In this document: piece by piece, positions 9,083 through 17,604 of the stretch
Position numbering within the stretch: the first letter of the stretch is position 1
How the letters are laid out: every line of letters begins with the position of its first letter
From: M55B112 sp040903745
GTDB taxonomy: Bacteria > Bacteroidota > Bacteroidia > Bacteroidales > GCA-2748055
Direction of reading: 5' to 3'
Assembly: GCA_040903745.1 (NCBI GenBank)
Contig: JBBDUV010000075.1
Span: 45,654-109,653, forward strand
Length of the DNA stretch: 64,000 nucleotides
Program-made: the position numbers and the translations under genes
The notes under the pieces: generated by a model
What the model saw: only the letters and a program-made list of their open reading frames with translations
Database searches by the model: none
What the model was told of the DNA's origin: nothing

Positions 9083-10921
9083 TTACTCTACCGTTACCGA
9101 TTTCGCCAGGTTCCTCGGCTGGTCCACATTGCATCCGCGCATGACTGCGATATGATAGGCAATAAGTTGCAGGGGAATCGTAGATAATAACGACACAAGC
9201 GAAGAATCTGTATCCGGAATCTCTATCACATGATCGGCCATATGTACAATGGTATCATCACCCTCTGTAACAATGGCAATCACGATCCCGTTTCTCGCCT
9301 TCACCTCCTGAACATTGCTCACAATTTTTTCATAGGAACTATCCCGGGTTGCAATTACCACTACCGGCATATCTGCATCGATCAGTGCGATAGGACCGTG
9401 CTTCATCTCTGCGGCGGGGTAACCCTCGGCGTGAATATAGGAGATCTCCTTTAGCTTCAGTGCACCCTCAAGAGCAACCGGATAGGAGACACCCCTTCCA
9501 AGATAGAGTGCATTGTTGACTTTACTGAACACTTCTGCAATCTTTTTCAGCTCATCATTATGTTCAAGGATCCTTTCAATCTTTTCCGGCACATCCTCCA
9601 ACTCATTCAGCAGCTCACTGTACCGCACATCAGCAATTAATCCACGTCCCCTGGCGATCATCAGTGCCATCATGGTAAGCACCGTAACCTGTGCTGTGAA
9701 TGCCTTGGTCGAGGCAACACCAATCTCCGGTCCGGCATGGGTATAAACACCGGCATGTGTCTCCCGGGAAATGCTCGATCCAACCACATTACATATACCA
9801 AGCACAGTTGCTCCTGCCTCCTTCGCGAGTTGTATGGCAGCAAGCGTATCGGCTGTCTCCCCACTCTGGGAGATGGCAATCACGATATCATCCGGCGAAA
9901 GGACCGGGTTCCTGTACCGGAACTCTGAAGCATAATCAACCTCCACCTGCACCCGGGCCAAATCTTCAAAAAGATATTCGCCAACCAGCCCTGCATGCCA
10001 GGAGGTTCCGCAGGCAACAATGATAATTCTTTTGGCTTCGATCAGCTTATCATATACATCGAAAAGTCCACCCAGCTTGATCTCATTGGACTCAAGCTTG
10101 AGTCTACCCCTGAAAGTATCCCTGATGGACCTGGGCTGCTCAAAGATCTCCTTCAGCATAAAATGGTCATACCCGTTCTTCTCAATCTCTGAAATACCCA
10201 GGTCGAGTGTATGAATTCGTGGCTCAAGGATATCCGCCTTCTTGGTGGTTTTGAGAATAAGTTCATCGCGCTTAATAATAGCAATATCATCATTATCCAT
10301 ATATATCACCCTGTCGGTATATTCTATAATAGGCGTAGCATCCGATGCAAGAAAATATTCATTCTCCCCCAGGCCGATTACCAGCGGACTACTTTTTCTC
10401 GCTGCAATGATCTTATCTTTCTCTTCACTACAAAGTATTACCAGGCCATAAGCACCGATCACCTTTGAAAGTGCCAACCGAACTGCCACCTCTGCTGAAA
10501 CCTCCTTGGAACGGTAAATATACTCGACCAGGTTGGCCAACACTTCAGTATCGGTCTGACTTTTAAATGTATACCCCTGCTCCTTGAGGCTGTTTCTTAA
10601 ATAGGTGTAGTTCTCAATGATCCCATTATGAATAATCGTGAAAATTCCATTCTGAGACATATGCGGATGGGCATTCAGATCGCTGGGTTCACCGTGGGTT
10701 GCCCAGCGTGTATGACCTATACCGATCGTTCCGGTGATATCCTGGCCGGTAATATAATCCTCCAGCTCAGTTACCTTGCCTTTCTTCTTGTAAACATTTA
10801 CCTTTCCGTTCTGCAGAGCAACTCCGGCCGAGTCGTACCCCCGGTATTCCAGTCGTTTTAATCCTTTAAGAAGTATGGGATAAGCATTTCTGCTTCCAAT
10901 ATAACCAACAATTCCACACAT
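9083..10921 (-). CDS. glmS: Glutamine-fructose-6-phosphate aminotransferase (isomerizing)
   Basis: 612 residues, full length. It makes glucosamine-6-phosphate from fructose-6-phosphate and glutamine, the entry to UDP-GlcNAc for peptidoglycan, LPS and the Wbp sugars. The N-terminal Ntn glutaminase starts MCGIVGYIG with the nucleophile cysteine directly after the initiator Met. RGYDSAG and HTRWATHG are glutamine-site blocks. Two SIS domains follow (SQSGETADT; ASTKAFTAQV; EGALKLKEISYIHAEGYPAAEMKHGP), and the C-terminus is PRNLAKSVTVE. Third gene of a minus-strand run, 3 bases after the DUF4270 gene. No glmS ribozyme was seen upstream; none is expected, because the start abuts the preceding gene. 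Confidence 0.98.
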   Translation of the reverse strand: MCGIVGYIGSRNAYPILLKGLKRLEYRGYDSAGVALQNGKVNVYKKKGKVTELEDYITGQDITGTIGIGHTRWATHGEPSDLNAHPHMSQNGIFTIIHNGIIENYTYLRNSLKEQGYTFKSQTDTEVLANLVEYIYRSKEVSAEVAVRLALSKVIGAYGLVILCSEEKDKIIAARKSSPLVIGLGENEYFLASDATPIIEYTDRVIYMDNDDIAIIKRDELILKTTKKADILEPRIHTLDLGISEIEKNGYDHFMLKEIFEQPRSIRDTFRGRLKLESNEIKLGGLFDVYDKLIEAKRIIIVACGTSWHAGLVGEYLFEDLARVQVEVDYASEFRYRNPVLSPDDIVIAISQSGETADTLAAIQLAKEAGATVLGICNVVGSSISRETHAGVYTHAGPEIGVASTKAFTAQVTVLTMMALMIARGRGLIADVRYSELLNELEDVPEKIERILEHNDELKKIAEVFSKVNNALYLGRGVSYPVALEGALKLKEISYIHAEGYPAAEMKHGPIALIDADMPVVVIATRDSSYEKIVSNVQEVKARNGIVIAIVTEGDDTIVHMADHVIEIPDTDSSLVSLLSTIPLQLIAYHIAVMRGCNVDQPRNLAKSVTVE

Positions 10922-10924
10922 GAT

Positions 10925-12316
10925 CTAATCAAATTTTGAATAAATAAGCTCCAGTCTAAGACCTCCCTCCTGGCCCGAATGGTTGCTCCAGAATTTAATA
11001 ATTTTGTTAGTGGTAACCGGATTATTAACAAATATGAACAGGTCGCTATTCTCAATTTCACCCGCAAGTACCGACTGAAAATGGCGCCCGATACTAAAAT
11101 TGAAATAATAATGTGGCTCCAGAAACGCGCTGTTTTCATTGGACTGGGTAAGCCGGCCAAATTGAAAAGCATCGGAATTTATAACCTGATCGTACAATGG
11201 TTCCGGGGTACCATCGGGAAGCTGCCTTTCCATCATCAGCTGCTGTGGATAATCCTCTGAATCTATACCGCTCAAGCTGTCGGGAACAACATCAAAAACC
11301 AACCGGGCCGTATTAATGGCGATCTGTCCGCTCCCTAAATATTCCCTGAGATCGGAGATCCTGATTTTCACATTCACACCCACCATCCCCTGTACATATG
11401 CTATAGGGGCTTGCGCATCTTCACTATCAATGATATTTTCAAGTGCAGTACCGGTAAAATCATGATGAAAAATGTTGATCTTCTGGGCAAAACGATGATC
11501 GAAGCTGATACGGTAGGTACTGATCGGAACCGTATCTCTTGCTGCAACACTGACACTGTCGTGGTAATAATTGAACCGCATTCCTGCAAGCGGATTTGCC
11601 AACTGAAGCTTCGCAAATGTTTCACCCTCTTCAACCGCCTCGGTGGTGATATACAACCCGTTGAAGTTGCGTTGAAAATTTGAGTTGTAGGCAAAAATAG
11701 AGTCAACCGGATTGGTCGCATCAATGATCCGGTTAAGCAGGTCCTGATTGTCAATGTTAAAACTGACTGTGTCTCCCGGATTGGGAAAAATAACCCGGTC
11801 AATTAAGGGATCAGGATTATATTTATCTGTTACATCATAGTTGGAATAGTATGAACTGTCCATCGAGATCGAATCCAGAAATTCATGCACCATGATGCGC
11901 ATTCCTTTGTCAGTATCCCCAATAATATCAGCTACATAAAGCGAAAGGGACAGTGAATTGATATATGGGTCCTCCCCAAAATCACCAAACTGTGTAAGAC
12001 TGAATTCAGTAACAATCTCTGCTTTAGAAAACCCGGTTATCGTATCGACCATGCTTCCCAATAGAAAAGTCCTGCTGCTTTCAATGGCTGTAGTGCGCCT
12101 ATTCGATGTGACTCGTGGCCTGGATCTTACCAGCATGGTCTCAAACTCAGTGATTGTATCTGTAAACACAACAATGTTATCCTCCGCTGGAAATAGATCA
12201 ATTCCCAATGTGTTGTTGTCTGGTTCGCAAGCAATGAAAAACATCCCCAGCAATGCAACCGCAAGCAACGTGTAAGGGGATCTCCTTTTCTGTCCCGCCT
12301 CTTTATTATATCTCAT
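10925..12316 (-). CDS. DUF4270 family lipoprotein
   Basis: 463 residues. The N-terminus has basic residues, a hydrophobic stretch and a lipobox ending FFIAC, so it should be a lipoprotein anchored after cleavage. The mature start, EPDNNTLGIDLFPAEDNIVVFTDT, is typical of DUF4270, a Bacteroidota family of unknown role. The remainder is beta-rich with no catalytic motif that I recognise. It sits between a starch-synthase-like gene (14-base gap) and glmS (3-base gap), an arrangement I recall as frequent in Bacteroidota but did not check. Function unknown. Confidence 0.82.
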   Translation of the reverse strand: MRYNKEAGQKRRSPYTLLAVALLGMFFIACEPDNNTLGIDLFPAEDNIVVFTDTITEFETMLVRSRPRVTSNRRTTAIESSRTFLLGSMVDTITGFSKAEIVTEFSLTQFGDFGEDPYINSLSLSLYVADIIGDTDKGMRIMVHEFLDSISMDSSYYSNYDVTDKYNPDPLIDRVIFPNPGDTVSFNIDNQDLLNRIIDATNPVDSIFAYNSNFQRNFNGLYITTEAVEEGETFAKLQLANPLAGMRFNYYHDSVSVAARDTVPISTYRISFDHRFAQKINIFHHDFTGTALENIIDSEDAQAPIAYVQGMVGVNVKIRISDLREYLGSGQIAINTARLVFDVVPDSLSGIDSEDYPQQLMMERQLPDGTPEPLYDQVINSDAFQFGRLTQSNENSAFLEPHYYFNFSIGRHFQSVLAGEIENSDLFIFVNNPVTTNKIIKFWSNHSGQEGGLRLELIYSKFD

Positions 12317-12330
12317 AGGAATATGTGAAA

Positions 12331-13140
12331 TTATGGATTCAGAACATTCTCATAGAAAACGGAATATTCATCGATATATTTTTCAGGCAGCTGATAATCA
12401 AGATCCGGCTTGCCCGATTCTTTGATTATCTTAACTATATCATCGGGAAGGTCTGCACTTCCATGGATTGCTGCATCTGAATATTGCAGAGCCAGCCTGG
12501 TGAGATTCTCGTACTTCGGTTGTTCAATGACAGCAAGGTCCTCCCTGGTAATCCCGTTCAGAATCGATTTCTCCTGCAACCGCTTGTCCATTGGCTTGTC
12601 AAACCCGTTATTATAAATGGAAAAAACCACCTTCGATTCAGCAAACAGAGGATCTTCACGATAAGCCTTCTTCAGGTAAACCGGCACAAGGGATGTAAAC
12701 CAGCCATGACAATGTACTATATCGGGCGACCATCTGAGTTTGCGAACCGTCTCAAGAACCCCCCTGGCAAAAAAGATCATCCGTTCGTCATTGTCTTCAA
12801 AAAAATTTCCACCGACATCCTGCATGGTAGCTTTTCTTTGAAAATAATCTTCATTATCAATAAAATAAACCTGCATTCTGGCCGACTGGATGGAGGCGAC
12901 TTTGATGATAAGGGGATGATCAGCATCATCAATGATCAGGTTCATTCCTGATAAACGAATAACTTCATGCAACTGGTTTCTCCGTTCATTGATATTGCCA
13001 TACCTGGGCATGAATGTCCGAATCTCTTTTCCGGTCTCCTGGATACCCTGCGGCAGATACCTTCCTATATGGGACATTTCATTTTCGGGAAGATAGGGAG
13101 TAATTTCCTGGGAAACGAATAAAACTTTAACACTTTCCAT
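12331..13140 (-). CDS. Half-length glycogen/starch synthase-like (GT5 N-domain) protein
   Basis: 269 residues from the ATG at 13140. An in-frame ATG ten codons upstream (13170) is less likely because VKVLFVSQEI is the usual family start. The sequence matches only the N-terminal Rossmann half of GT5 synthases: VSQEITPYLPE at the start and DIVHCHGWFTSLVPVYLKKAY for the HDWHTALVP block. GT5 enzymes bind ADP-glucose through KTGGLGDV; here the equivalent stretch reads PENEMSHIG (residues 18-26), so the key lysine and glycines are absent. The C-terminal GT-B domain is also missing (usual length about 480). It is probably not a functional synthase; similar short homologues are annotated as glycogen/starch synthase in Bacteroidota. 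First gene of the operon with DUF4270 and glmS. Confidence 0.8.
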   Translation of the reverse strand: MESVKVLFVSQEITPYLPENEMSHIGRYLPQGIQETGKEIRTFMPRYGNINERRNQLHEVIRLSGMNLIIDDADHPLIIKVASIQSARMQVYFIDNEDYFQRKATMQDVGGNFFEDNDERMIFFARGVLETVRKLRWSPDIVHCHGWFTSLVPVYLKKAYREDPLFAESKVVFSIYNNGFDKPMDKRLQEKSILNGITREDLAVIEQPKYENLTRLALQYSDAAIHGSADLPDDIVKIIKESGKPDLDYQLPEKYIDEYSVFYENVLNP

Positions 13141-13167
13141 TATGCAGGACTTGTTTTTTTGATCATA

Positions 13168-13197
13168 CAAAGGTACTAATAATTATTGAGATCCCAA
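13168..13197 (-). promoter_or_regulatory. Bacteroidota-type promoter for the synthase-like/DUF4270/glmS operon
   Basis: Read on the minus strand: TTG (13197-13195), 19 bases, then TACCTTTG (13175-13168), a full match to the TAnnTTTG -7 element. This predicts transcription from about 13161 and a leader of about 20 bases before the ATG at 13140, which also supports that start choice. Confidence 0.55.
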
Positions 13198-13198
13198 G

Positions 13199-13214
13199 GT
13201 GCCACATCTGGCAC
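13199..13214. promoter_or_regulatory. Palindrome in the divergent panC / synthase-like intergenic region
   Basis: GTGCCA and TGGCAC separated by 4 bases, lying directly behind the -33 element of the minus-strand promoter. The position suits an operator, but the repeat is short and no regulator is known, so this is tentative. Confidence 0.3.
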
Positions 13215-13299
13215 AGGAGGCCGACTAACCCGCTCTTTCAATCTTTTACAGGCACTGTTTTCAACCGGAATAGCTATCTTTGTTCTCTTTTAAGAGCCG

Positions 13300-14142
13300 A
13301 TGAAAACCGTGACACATAAAACCGCTTTGCAGAAAGCGGTCGGAAAAGCCAGAAAAGAAGGGAAAAGGATAGGACTCGTACCCACTATGGGAGCATTGCA
13401 TGAAGGCCACCTTTCACTGATCCGTGCAGCCATGAAAAACAATGACTTTATCATTGTAACCCTCTTTGTAAACCCTACCCAATTTAACAATCCGAATGAC
13501 CTGGAGCGCTACCCGCGGGATATGGATTCTGACCTGAAATTGCTGAAAGCGTATCCGGTAGATATTGTTTTTGCTCCATCCGTGAAAGAGATGTACCCCG
13601 AAAAAGACAACCGGGTTTTTGATCTCTCCCCGTTCGACCGCATCATGGAGGGTAAATTCCGTCCGGGCCATTTCAATGGTGTGGCACAGATCGTGAGCAA
13701 GCTGTTCTACGCAGCAAATCCCGACACCGCATATTTCGGACAGAAGGATTTCCAGCAACTGGCAGTCATTAAAAAACTGGTCGCCATACTCCATCTTAAC
13801 ATCAAAATCATCGGCTGCCCCATCATCAGGGAGGAGGACGGGCTCGCCATGAGCTCCAGAAACCGCCTGCTCACTCCTCCGGAGCGCGCCGCAGCCCCGC
13901 TCATCTATCAAACATTACTGGAAGCAAAGCAGATAAAAAGCCGGCGCACACCCGATGAAATAAAAGCATTCGTTAAGTCAGCAATAAACAACCATCCACT
14001 GATTCAGGTTGAGTATTTTGAAATTGTTGACGATCAAAATCTTTTGCCGGTAAAGAATTGGCAGGAGCCCAATAACAAAGTAGGATGTATTGCTGTTCAA
14101 TTAGGCAATGCAAGATTGATTGATAATATATATTTTTGTTAA
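13300..14142 (+). CDS. panC: Pantoate-beta-alanine ligase (pantothenate synthetase)
   Basis: 280 residues, normal length. It joins pantoate and beta-alanine with ATP to make pantothenate, the coenzyme A precursor. It has the nucleotidyltransferase-fold HxGH motif in MGALHEGHLSLI, the block VTLFVNPTQFNNPNDLERYPRD, YFGQKDFQQLAVI and the second signature AMSSRN. A TATCTTTG sequence at 13275-13282 fits a -7 element about 18 bases before the ATG, but no TTTG lies at the right distance upstream. It is followed 9 bases later by panD, which supplies its beta-alanine. It is divergent from the synthase-like/glmS operon. Confidence 0.97.
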   Translation: MKTVTHKTALQKAVGKARKEGKRIGLVPTMGALHEGHLSLIRAAMKNNDFIIVTLFVNPTQFNNPNDLERYPRDMDSDLKLLKAYPVDIVFAPSVKEMYPEKDNRVFDLSPFDRIMEGKFRPGHFNGVAQIVSKLFYAANPDTAYFGQKDFQQLAVIKKLVAILHLNIKIIGCPIIREEDGLAMSSRNRLLTPPERAAAPLIYQTLLEAKQIKSRRTPDEIKAFVKSAINNHPLIQVEYFEIVDDQNLLPVKNWQEPNNKVGCIAVQLGNARLIDNIYFC

Positions 14143-14151
14143 TTTTACACC

Positions 14152-14502
14152 ATGAACATCGAAGTAATAAAATCAAAATTGCACAGGGTCACCATTACCG
14201 AGGCAAACCTGAACTATATCGGAAGTCTCACTATTGATGAAGATCTGATGGATGCAGCAAATCTTATAGAAAACGAGAAGGTTCATGTGGTGAACATCAA
14301 CAATGGCGAACGCCTCGAAACCTATGTTATAACGGGTGAACGCGGGAGCGGAGTGATCTGCATGAATGGTGCCGCCGCCAGAAAAGTGCAGGTAGGCGAC
14401 ATTGTCCTGATCATCTCATACGCATCTATGGATTTTGAAGAGGCCAAAACCTTTGAGCCCAACATCATCTTTCCCGATACGGTTACCAATAAACTTACCT
14501 GA
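14152..14502 (+). CDS. panD: Aspartate 1-decarboxylase proenzyme
   Basis: 116 residues. A pyruvoyl enzyme that converts aspartate to beta-alanine for panC. The self-cleavage site is Gly24-Ser25 within NYIGSLTID, exactly where the family has it, and the serine becomes the pyruvoyl group. The blocks NGERLETYVITGERGSG and MNGAAARKVQVGD are also conserved. It lies 9 bases after panC. Confidence 0.97.
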   Translation: MNIEVIKSKLHRVTITEANLNYIGSLTIDEDLMDAANLIENEKVHVVNINNGERLETYVITGERGSGVICMNGAAARKVQVGDIVLIISYASMDFEEAKTFEPNIIFPDTVTNKLT

Positions 14503-14509
14503 CCCTGTT

Positions 14510-15577
14510 TTGAATATAAGGATCCGGCAAATAACCAGGTTTACCCTTTTCCTGGCAGCAGGGCTCCTGCTGCTCTACTTTGCTTTCCGGGGAATAGACT
14601 TTTCGGAAATGGCAGGACATTTCAGGGAGGCGAAATACAGTTGGATAGGCATCTCCCTCATCTTTGCCGTTATCTCTCATATCAGCCGGTCGAGACGGTG
14701 GATCCTGCTCATTGAACCCCTCAACCATACACCGAAACTCTGGAACACCATCAACGCAGTACTGTTCGGCTACCTAGCCAACTATGCATTACCGAGGGCC
14801 GGAGAGGTAACACGCTGCATATCCCTCGGGAAAAAGGAGAAAATCCCGGTCGACTCGCTGATCGGAACGGTAATCGTTGAAAGAACGATCGACCTGTTCT
14901 CCATGTTTGTCATCCTGTTTATCCTCCTGGTCGCCCGCTTCGAGAAATTCGGTGCCTTCTTCAGCGATTTTATCTTTCAACCAATAGGAGAAAAGATCAA
15001 TGCCATATTCGGACAGGCCATCCTGTTCTGGATCCTTGTCGCCGCCGGAATGCTGCTGATTGTCATCGCACTGTTTATCTTTCGCAAAAGAATTACCGTG
15101 CTGAAACCTGTTCAAAAAGTGCTTCTGATCATGAAAGGGGTTGTCGGTGGACTTAAAACCGTGGTGCGAATGAAAAGGAAGTGGGAGTTCCTCTTCCATA
15201 CCCTGTTTATCTGGTTCAATTATGCAATGATGACCTGGGTGATCGTATTCTCCCTGCCCCATATAACCGGAGATCTTAAATTTGTAGATGGCATCTTCCT
15301 CCTGGTGATCGGAAGTATGGGAATGGCGGTGCCTGTGCAAAGCGGCATCGGGGCATTTCACTGGATCGTGTCGCGCGGACTGCATTATGTGTATGGATTG
15401 GAGATGACAGAAGGGTTGGTTTTTGCGACACTGCAACATGAATCCCAAACTTTGCTTATACTTGTACTGGGAAGTATGGCCATGTTTTTTCTGTTTTCAA
15501 AAAACAGAAGGATCCGGCTCTCCACCATAAAAAAAGAGATTGAAGATCTACACGAAAATAAGGAGCAAGATAGTTGA
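14510..15577 (+). CDS. Lysylphosphatidylglycerol synthetase/UPF0104-type (YbhN/AglD-like) integral membrane protein
   Basis: About 355 residues with roughly eight hydrophobic helices. The family blocks are visible: RSRRW after the second helix, NYALPRAGEVTR, and GTVIVERTIDLFSM. This is the integral-membrane (flippase-like) domain also found in MprF, but without the cytoplasmic aminoacyl-transferase domain, so lysyl-PG synthesis cannot be claimed. No ATG exists before the first helix. The TTG at 14510, 7 bases after the panD stop, gives a natural start (MNIRIRQITRF); another in-frame TTG at 14435 lies inside panD and is less likely. The end overlaps rfaE2 by 38 bases. The transported lipid, if any, is unknown. 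Confidence 0.82.
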   Translation: MNIRIRQITRFTLFLAAGLLLLYFAFRGIDFSEMAGHFREAKYSWIGISLIFAVISHISRSRRWILLIEPLNHTPKLWNTINAVLFGYLANYALPRAGEVTRCISLGKKEKIPVDSLIGTVIVERTIDLFSMFVILFILLVARFEKFGAFFSDFIFQPIGEKINAIFGQAILFWILVAAGMLLIVIALFIFRKRITVLKPVQKVLLIMKGVVGGLKTVVRMKRKWEFLFHTLFIWFNYAMMTWVIVFSLPHITGDLKFVDGIFLLVIGSMGMAVPVQSGIGAFHWIVSRGLHYVYGLEMTEGLVFATLQHESQTLLILVLGSMAMFFLFSKNRRIRLSTIKKEIEDLHENKEQDS

Positions 15578-16025
15578 CAGGAATTCCCTGCCCGGTATTC
15601 TTGGAAACCTGAAACCAGCAGGTCAACGAATAGTTTTTACCAACGGCTGTTTCGACATTCTTCACCCAGGGCACATCCACCTGCTCAGCGCCGCTAAACA
15701 GCAAGGCGACATCCTGATTATCGGGCTGAATACAGATTCTTCTGTAAGGAAACTAAAAGGAGAACAGAGACCTGTAATGGATGAACATTCCCGTGCCATC
15801 CTACTGGCATCGCTGTGGTTTGTAGATTATATCGTTCTTTTTTCAGAAGAGACCCCTCTGCAACTGATTGAAGAGATCGGTCCCGATGTACTGGTCAAGG
15901 GAGGTGACTATGCTCCGGAAAAAATTGTAGGGTCAGAATTTGTAAGGTCCCGGGGAGGTAAAACGGTCGTCGTCCCACTCCTTGAAGGGTTTTCCTCAAC
16001 AAATTTCATCAATAAAACAGGATAG
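15540..16025 (+). CDS. rfaE2: D-glycero-beta-D-manno-heptose-1-phosphate adenylyltransferase (HldE C-domain type)
   Basis: 161 residues, the stand-alone adenylyltransferase half of HldE. It has the nucleotidyltransferase signature FTNGCFDILHPGHIHLL with HxGH, then GLNTDSSVRKLKG, EETPLQLIEEIGPDVLVKGGDY, and the C-terminal PLLEGFSSTNFINK. It makes ADP-heptose for the LPS inner core. The kinase partner (HldA/RfaE1) is not in the window. It overlaps the end of the preceding membrane-protein gene by 38 bases, so the two are probably co-transcribed with panCD. Confidence 0.93.
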   Translation: MKIYTKIRSKIVDRNSLPGILGNLKPAGQRIVFTNGCFDILHPGHIHLLSAAKQQGDILIIGLNTDSSVRKLKGEQRPVMDEHSRAILLASLWFVDYIVLFSEETPLQLIEEIGPDVLVKGGDYAPEKIVGSEFVRSRGGKTVVVPLLEGFSSTNFINKTG

Positions 16026-16133
16026 CATTGGCCTGTTTTTCTCTCTTTAATGATTAACTTTACAGGTAGATTATATAAAATTTTTCAATAAATTAGGAGT
16101 GGCTGGATCATATAGTTCGAGAGCATAACTTGT

Positions 16134-16184
16134 CCCGCACCCAAGCGGGTGCCCGCCTGCCTTAGTGCGCAAGTACGGCGGGCA
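16134..16184. repeat. GC-rich double hairpin / palindromic repeat element
   Basis: In the 220-base gap between rfaE2 and radA are two adjacent dyads: GCACCC (16137-16142) with GGGTGC (16147-16152), and TGCCCGCC (16150-16157) with GGCGGGCA (16177-16184), an 8-bp perfect arm pair. The segment is clearly richer in G+C than the flanking AT-rich DNA and has no T-run, so it does not look like a standard terminator. Elements of this kind recur between genes in some Bacteroidota genomes; recurrence cannot be tested here. Confidence 0.5.
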
Positions 16185-16245
16185 AGGGCGCGCAAAAATA
16201 TTCAATGCAGCGATCGGACTTTATGGGCAGACATAATCAAAAGCT

Positions 16246-17604
16246 ATGGCAAAAACGAAAAGTGTATTTGTCTGTCAGAGTTGTGGCGCCGAATCACCCA
16301 AATGGATCGGCAAATGCAACAGCTGCGGTGAGTGGAACACCTATGTTGAACAGGTGATCCATAAATCAACCTCCCGGCGTTACGAGTCAGATCCCGGCCG
16401 GCGTATGTCGCCCGAAAAAATTACAGAGATCCGCTCCGACAAGCTGCAGCGATTTGATACCATGAACGCTGAATTTAACAGGGTTCTGGGCGGAGGACTG
16501 GTTCCCGGATCGGTGGTTCTCATCGGCGGGGAACCCGGAATCGGGAAGTCAACCCTGGCCCTGCAGATCGCTCTGAAATTTTCGGCCTCAACCTTGTATG
16601 TGTCGGGCGAAGAGAGTCCGCAGCAGATAAAAATGCGGGCTGAACGCCTGGGCAAGCTGAACGAAGATACCCTGGTACTCTCGGAAACTTCACTGCAGGC
16701 TATTATCATACATATCACACAGACCAATCCTGCACTGGTCATCATCGATTCCATACAAACACTTCATTCCGAAGAGATCGAATCGACCCCAGGCAGTGTT
16801 TCACAGGTGAGAGAATGCGCGGCCCAACTGCTGAGGGTGGCCAAGCAGACAGGAATTCCGGTTGTGCTGATCGGACATATTACGAAAGAAGGCAACCTGG
16901 CAGGACCGAAGATCCTCGAACATATTGTCGATACCGTCCTCCAGTTCGAAGGAGACTCACACCATATATACCGAATCCTGAGGGCAAGCAAAAACAGATT
17001 CGGATCTACCTCCGAGCTGGGGGTATTTGAAATGCGAAATGATGGCCTGGCCGAAATTGCAAATCCTTCTGAAGTGCTGCTGAACCAACATGCCGATGAT
17101 CTGAGCGGTTCCGCGGTAGCTGCCAACATCGAAGGGATCAGACCCCTGATGATCGAGGCCCAGGCACTGGTGAGCAGCGCAGCCTACGGAACACCACAGC
17201 GCACATCCAACGGTTTTGATATCAGAAGACTGAACATGCTTTTGGCGGTCCTGGAAAAAAGGGCGAAATTCAACCTTTCAGGCAAGGATGTGTTTATCAA
17301 TATAGCCGGAGGGATCAGGGTTGACGACCCGGCAACGGACCTGTCCATCGTGAGCGCAGTATTGAGTTCAACCGCCGATATAGCACTTGAAAAAAACATT
17401 TGCTTTGCTGGCGAAGTAGGCCTTTCAGGAGAGATCAGGCCGGCCGCAAGGATGGAACAGCGGATTTCGGAAGCACAGAAACTTGGTTTCAATACCATAT
17501 ATATATCAGCATTCAATGACAAAGCGATCAACAATGAACGTTTTAACATCAGGATCATCCGGCTGGGCAAAGTGCAGGAGCTGCCAAAACATCTTTTCGG
17601 GTAA
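16246..17604 (+). CDS. radA: DNA repair protein RadA
   Basis: 452 residues. A RecA-like ATPase/helicase that promotes branch migration during recombination repair. Domains in order: an N-terminal C4 zinc finger (CQSCGAESPKWIGKCNSCGEW spans the four cysteines), Walker A in GEPGIGKSTL, the VIIDSIQTL Walker B strand, the RadA signature KNRFGST, and a Lon-protease-like C-terminal domain (GGIRVDDPATDLSIVSAVLSS; GEVGLSGEIRP). Length is normal. Its last base overlaps the start codon of the next gene. Confidence 0.97.
   Translation: MAKTKSVFVCQSCGAESPKWIGKCNSCGEWNTYVEQVIHKSTSRRYESDPGRRMSPEKITEIRSDKLQRFDTMNAEFNRVLGGGLVPGSVVLIGGEPGIGKSTLALQIALKFSASTLYVSGEESPQQIKMRAERLGKLNEDTLVLSETSLQAIIIHITQTNPALVIIDSIQTLHSEEIESTPGSVSQVRECAAQLLRVAKQTGIPVVLIGHITKEGNLAGPKILEHIVDTVLQFEGDSHHIYRILRASKNRFGSTSELGVFEMRNDGLAEIANPSEVLLNQHADDLSGSAVAANIEGIRPLMIEAQALVSSAAYGTPQRTSNGFDIRRLNMLLAVLEKRAKFNLSGKDVFINIAGGIRVDDPATDLSIVSAVLSSTADIALEKNICFAGEVGLSGEIRPAARMEQRISEAQKLGFNTIYISAFNDKAINNERFNIRIIRLGKVQELPKHLFG

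Noticed and set aside
9083..10921. Open frames on the plus strand opposite glmS
   Set aside because: They are antisense shadows; the minus-strand GlmS protein is complete and conserved along its whole length.
13199..13230. Sigma-54 promoter (TGGCAC followed by TTGC) near panC
   Set aside because: TGGCAC is present on both strands of the palindrome, but no GC-containing -12 element lies at the required distance.
14510..15577. Lysylphosphatidylglycerol synthase (MprF) as product name
   Set aside because: Only the membrane domain is present; the catalytic aminoacyl-transferase domain is missing.
16149..16331. 60-codon open frame upstream of and into radA
   Set aside because: It runs through the GC-rich palindrome and overlaps the radA zinc finger in another frame; no family resemblance.
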